Notes under the pieces: model-generated
Seen by the model: the letters and a program-made list of their open reading frames with translations, nothing else
What the model was told of the DNA's origin: nothing
The model's database searches: none
Made by a program: the position numbers and the translations under genes
Source: an uncultured Archangium sp.
Lineage (GTDB): Bacteria > Myxococcota > Myxococcia > Myxococcales > Myxococcaceae
Assembly: GCA_937875615.1 (NCBI GenBank)
Contig: CALNBU010000092.1
Coordinates: 1 to 6,472, forward strand
Length of the DNA stretch: 6,472 nucleotides
Direction: 5' to 3'
Shown here: positions 4,631 through 6,472 of the stretch, in pieces
Layout of the letters: each line of letters starts with the position of its first letter
How positions within the stretch are numbered: position 1 is the stretch's first letter

Positions 4631-6472
4631 CGCGTCGGCCTGCTTGCGCTCGTCGATGAGCGTGGCGACGTACTCCAGCACCTGTGGGTGACTGAGGATG
4701 AGCTCGTCGAAGTCCTGCTTCGGCAACCTCAACAAGGAGGTGCGCCGCGCAGCCGTCACCATGGCCGACGCCGGAGCCCGCTGGAGGAGCGACATCTCTC
4801 CGAAGAGCTGGCCCTCCTTGAGGGCCGCGATGCGCTTCCCGTCCGCCGCCACCTCCACCTCGCCCGAGAGCACCACGTAGAGGCCATCGCTGGGGCGCCC
4901 CTGCGTCACCACCACCTCGCCGCGCGCCACGTCGCGGGCGCGGAAGCGGGCGATCAGCTCGCGCCGGTCGCTGCGGTTGAAGGGCGCGAAGAGCGCCGCG
5001 GTGTTCATCAGGTTCGAGAGCATGCGCTGGCGGGCGAACTTCTTGAGCGCGGTGGCCACCGCCGGGTGTTCGGCGGAGAGCTCCCTGAGCACCTCGGCGG
5101 AGATGACCAGCACCTGCGTGTCCTCCGTGGCGGCCTCCACGGACGCGGATCTCGGCGCATCGGACAGGAGCGCCATCTCGCCGAAGAAGCTGCCCTCTTC
5201 GAGGGTGGCGAGCTCGCGCCGTGCCCCTCCGTCGGTGCGGAAGACCCGCGCGGCGCCGCCGCAGATGACGAAGAAGGCGTCGGCCTCGTCGCCCTGCTCG
5301 AACACCAGCTGACCTTCGTCGAAGCGTTGCAACGGGCACTGCTCGAAGAGCGCGATGAAGGCCTGCTCCGGGAGATCCGAGAAGAGCGGGATCTTCGGCA
5401 GCTCGCCGGGGACGGGCCGGGCGTCTTCGGGCGCCTCCAGCGCCTCCTCCTCCGCCGTCTCCACCCTCGCCACCGTCTGCAACAGCGACTCGTGCTCGTC
5501 TTCGAGCGCCAGCTCGGTGAAGTCGACCTTCGCCGCAGGCCGCGGCGCCTCGGAGACGTTGTCGACGTCGAACCGGGTGAAGGCCTGCAGGCTGCGCTCC
5601 AGATCCGTGACGCCCTGCGCCGCAGCCCCCGAAGGGGCGCTGACCGGGACGGCGACCGGCGCCGGCGTCCCCGCGAAGCCGGGCGGCAACCAGATGCGGC
5701 TCCCCGACGGAGACGACACGAAGGGCTCACCGCTCTCGGCTTTGCGCGGCTTGAGGCCTGGCGGCTGCGAGTCGGAGGAGGACACCGGAGCAACACTGGG
5801 CGGCGCCGTCGCGACGTCACCAACCGACGGGGGCAGCGGCGTGGTGCCCACCAGCACGGCCTCTTCTTCGGCGGGCAGCTCGTCGACCGGCACCGCGATG
5901 TTGGCCACCGGCAATTCGATCGCGTCGGCGCGCTCGGACTCGGGCACCGACTCGATCTCCACCGTCTCGATGGCGACCACCGCCGCCGGGTCGAAGGCCA
6001 CCACCTCTGGCAACGCCTCACCCACCAACACCACCTCCGGTGGTGGCGCGGGCGGCGGCGCGTCGATGAGCTCATCGGTCAGCTCGAACGGCGGCGCCGA
6101 TGGAGCAGGCGCGGGAGGCGGCGCCGAAGGAAGCGGCTCGATCAGCTCCGGCGCCTCGGGCAGCGCGCGGCCCTGCACCGGCACGTCGATCGCGACCTCC
6201 AGCTCGATGGTGGTGTCGTCGAGCGGGCGAGGGCCGGCCTCGGCGGCCGACTCGATCTCGATCTCGATGGCGTCCTGCCTGTGCTGGAACCCCCGGGCGC
6301 TCATCCCGCCCACCAGGCTGCGCCCGTCGTCCATGGGGATTTCGTACTCGGGAAGCTCCAACGCGTCGGGGCGGCTCGTCGGAGAGGGCGCCTCGGGCGC
6401 GGGCTTCGCGGCGGGGGGCGGCGGCGCGGGGGCGTCGAGGTCGATGGCGTCGGCGCGGGCCGTGATGCCGCT
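4619..6472 (-). CDS. Tandem cyclic-nucleotide-binding protein with long disordered N-terminus (5' end outside window)
   Basis: The minus-strand frame is open from the right edge to TGA at 4619, giving 617 visible residues (numbered from the edge). The TTG at 6361 is not needed as a start, because the same acidic Pro/Ala composition continues above it. Residues 1-355 are low-complexity, rich in Pro, Ala, Glu, Asp and Val, with four DA[IL][DE][LI] motifs (8-12, 36-40, 67-71, 183-187). Two CRP/PKA-type cNMP domains follow. CNBD1 (about 361-477) has a full phosphate-binding cassette, FGEMALL 430-436 with E432 and R441. CNBD2 (about 493-612) has FGEMSLL from 557 with E559, but A568 replaces the phosphate-contacting Arg. 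No helix-turn-helix, membrane segment or enzyme domain is visible, so it is not a CRP-like transcription factor as seen. It probably senses cAMP or cGMP, or uses the fold for protein contacts. The gene ends 4 bases from the MshEN gene, tail to tail. Confidence 0.9.
   Translation of the reverse strand, partial: SGITARADAIDLDAPAPPPPAAKPAPEAPSPTSRPDALELPEYEIPMDDGRSLVGGMSARGFQHRQDAIEIEIESAAEAGPRPLDDTTIELEVAIDVPVQGRALPEAPELIEPLPSAPPPAPAPSAPPFELTDELIDAPPPAPPPEVVLVGEALPEVVAFDPAAVVAIETVEIESVPESERADAIELPVANIAVPVDELPAEEEAVLVGTTPLPPSVGDVATAPPSVAPVSSSDSQPPGLKPRKAESGEPFVSSPSGSRIWLPPGFAGTPAPVAVPVSAPSGAAAQGVTDLERSLQAFTRFDVDNVSEAPRPAAKVDFTELALEDEHESLLQTVARVETAEEEALEAPEDARPVPGELPKIPLFSDLPEQAFIALFEQCPLQRFDEGQLVFEQGDEADAFFVICGGAARVFRTDGGARRELATLEEGSFFGEMALLSDAPRSASVEAATEDTQVLVISAEVLRELSAEHPAVATALKKFARQRMLSNLMNTAALFAPFNRSDRRELIARFRARDVARGEVVVTQGRPSDGLYVVLSGEVEVAADGKRIAALKEGQLFGEMSLLQRAPASAMVTAARRTSLLRLPKQDFDELILSHPQVLEYVATLIDERKQADARRS

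Noticed and set aside
5008..6075. A 355-aa minus-strand frame inside the cNMP gene
   Set aside because: It is Arg/Ser-rich low complexity, a frame-shifted reading of the same strand, whereas the chosen frame encodes clear cNMP-binding domains.
4619..6472. CRP/FNR-type transcription factor
   Set aside because: Each cNMP domain lacks a following helix-turn-helix; the protein ends about five residues after the second domain.
1..6472. CRISPR array, tRNA/rRNA, insertion sequence or attachment site
   Set aside because: No regularly spaced direct repeats, cloverleaf, transposase motif or terminal inverted repeats were seen. The only repeats are low-complexity Pro/Ala coding runs.

Overview
The window is very GC-rich and almost entirely coding, with strong G/C bias at third codon positions. 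It holds Ser/Thr kinases, Pro/Ala-rich lipoproteins, a free-standing MshEN (GspE N-terminal type) protein and a tandem cyclic-nucleotide-binding protein. This mixture is typical of Myxococcota (myxobacteria and relatives). That is an inference from style and gene content; no rRNA or marker gene is present to prove it. I see no mobile element, CRISPR array, tRNA or rRNA.

Layout, left to right: (1) a probable 11-codon 3' tail of an upstream plus-strand gene (1-36); (2) a 60-bp gap with a well-placed Shine-Dalgarno, a possible 5-codon leader ORF and two small hairpins; (3) a plus-strand 580-aa protein made of an N-terminal pseudokinase and a complete C-terminal Ser/Thr kinase (97-1839); (4) a convergent minus-strand gene for a 267-aa lipoprotein of unknown function (1844-2647); (5) a 64-bp divergent promoter region; (6) a plus-strand gene for a 369-aa lipoprotein that looks like a calcineurin-type metallophosphoesterase with its metal ligands replaced (2712-3821); (7) four bases later, a 262-aa protein with the two-motif c-di-GMP-binding MshEN signature and a C-terminal coiled coil (3826-4614), probably in one operon with (6); (8) a convergent minus-strand gene (4619 to the right edge, 5' end outside the window) for a protein with a long acidic Pro/Ala-rich N-terminal region and two cyclic-nucleotide-binding domains.

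Both tail-to-tail junctions have the same compact form, TGA-N4-TCA inside a CTGA-N4-TCAG hairpin core. The theme is signalling: a kinase, a predicted c-di-GMP receptor and a predicted cNMP receptor sit next to two exported lipoproteins. In three of the proteins one signature unit has lost key residues (kinase domain 1, the phosphoesterase metal site, the second cNMP pocket), which suggests regulatory or scaffold roles rather than catalysis. Whether the genes act together cannot be decided from sequence. The most striking single item is the pseudokinase-kinase tandem.
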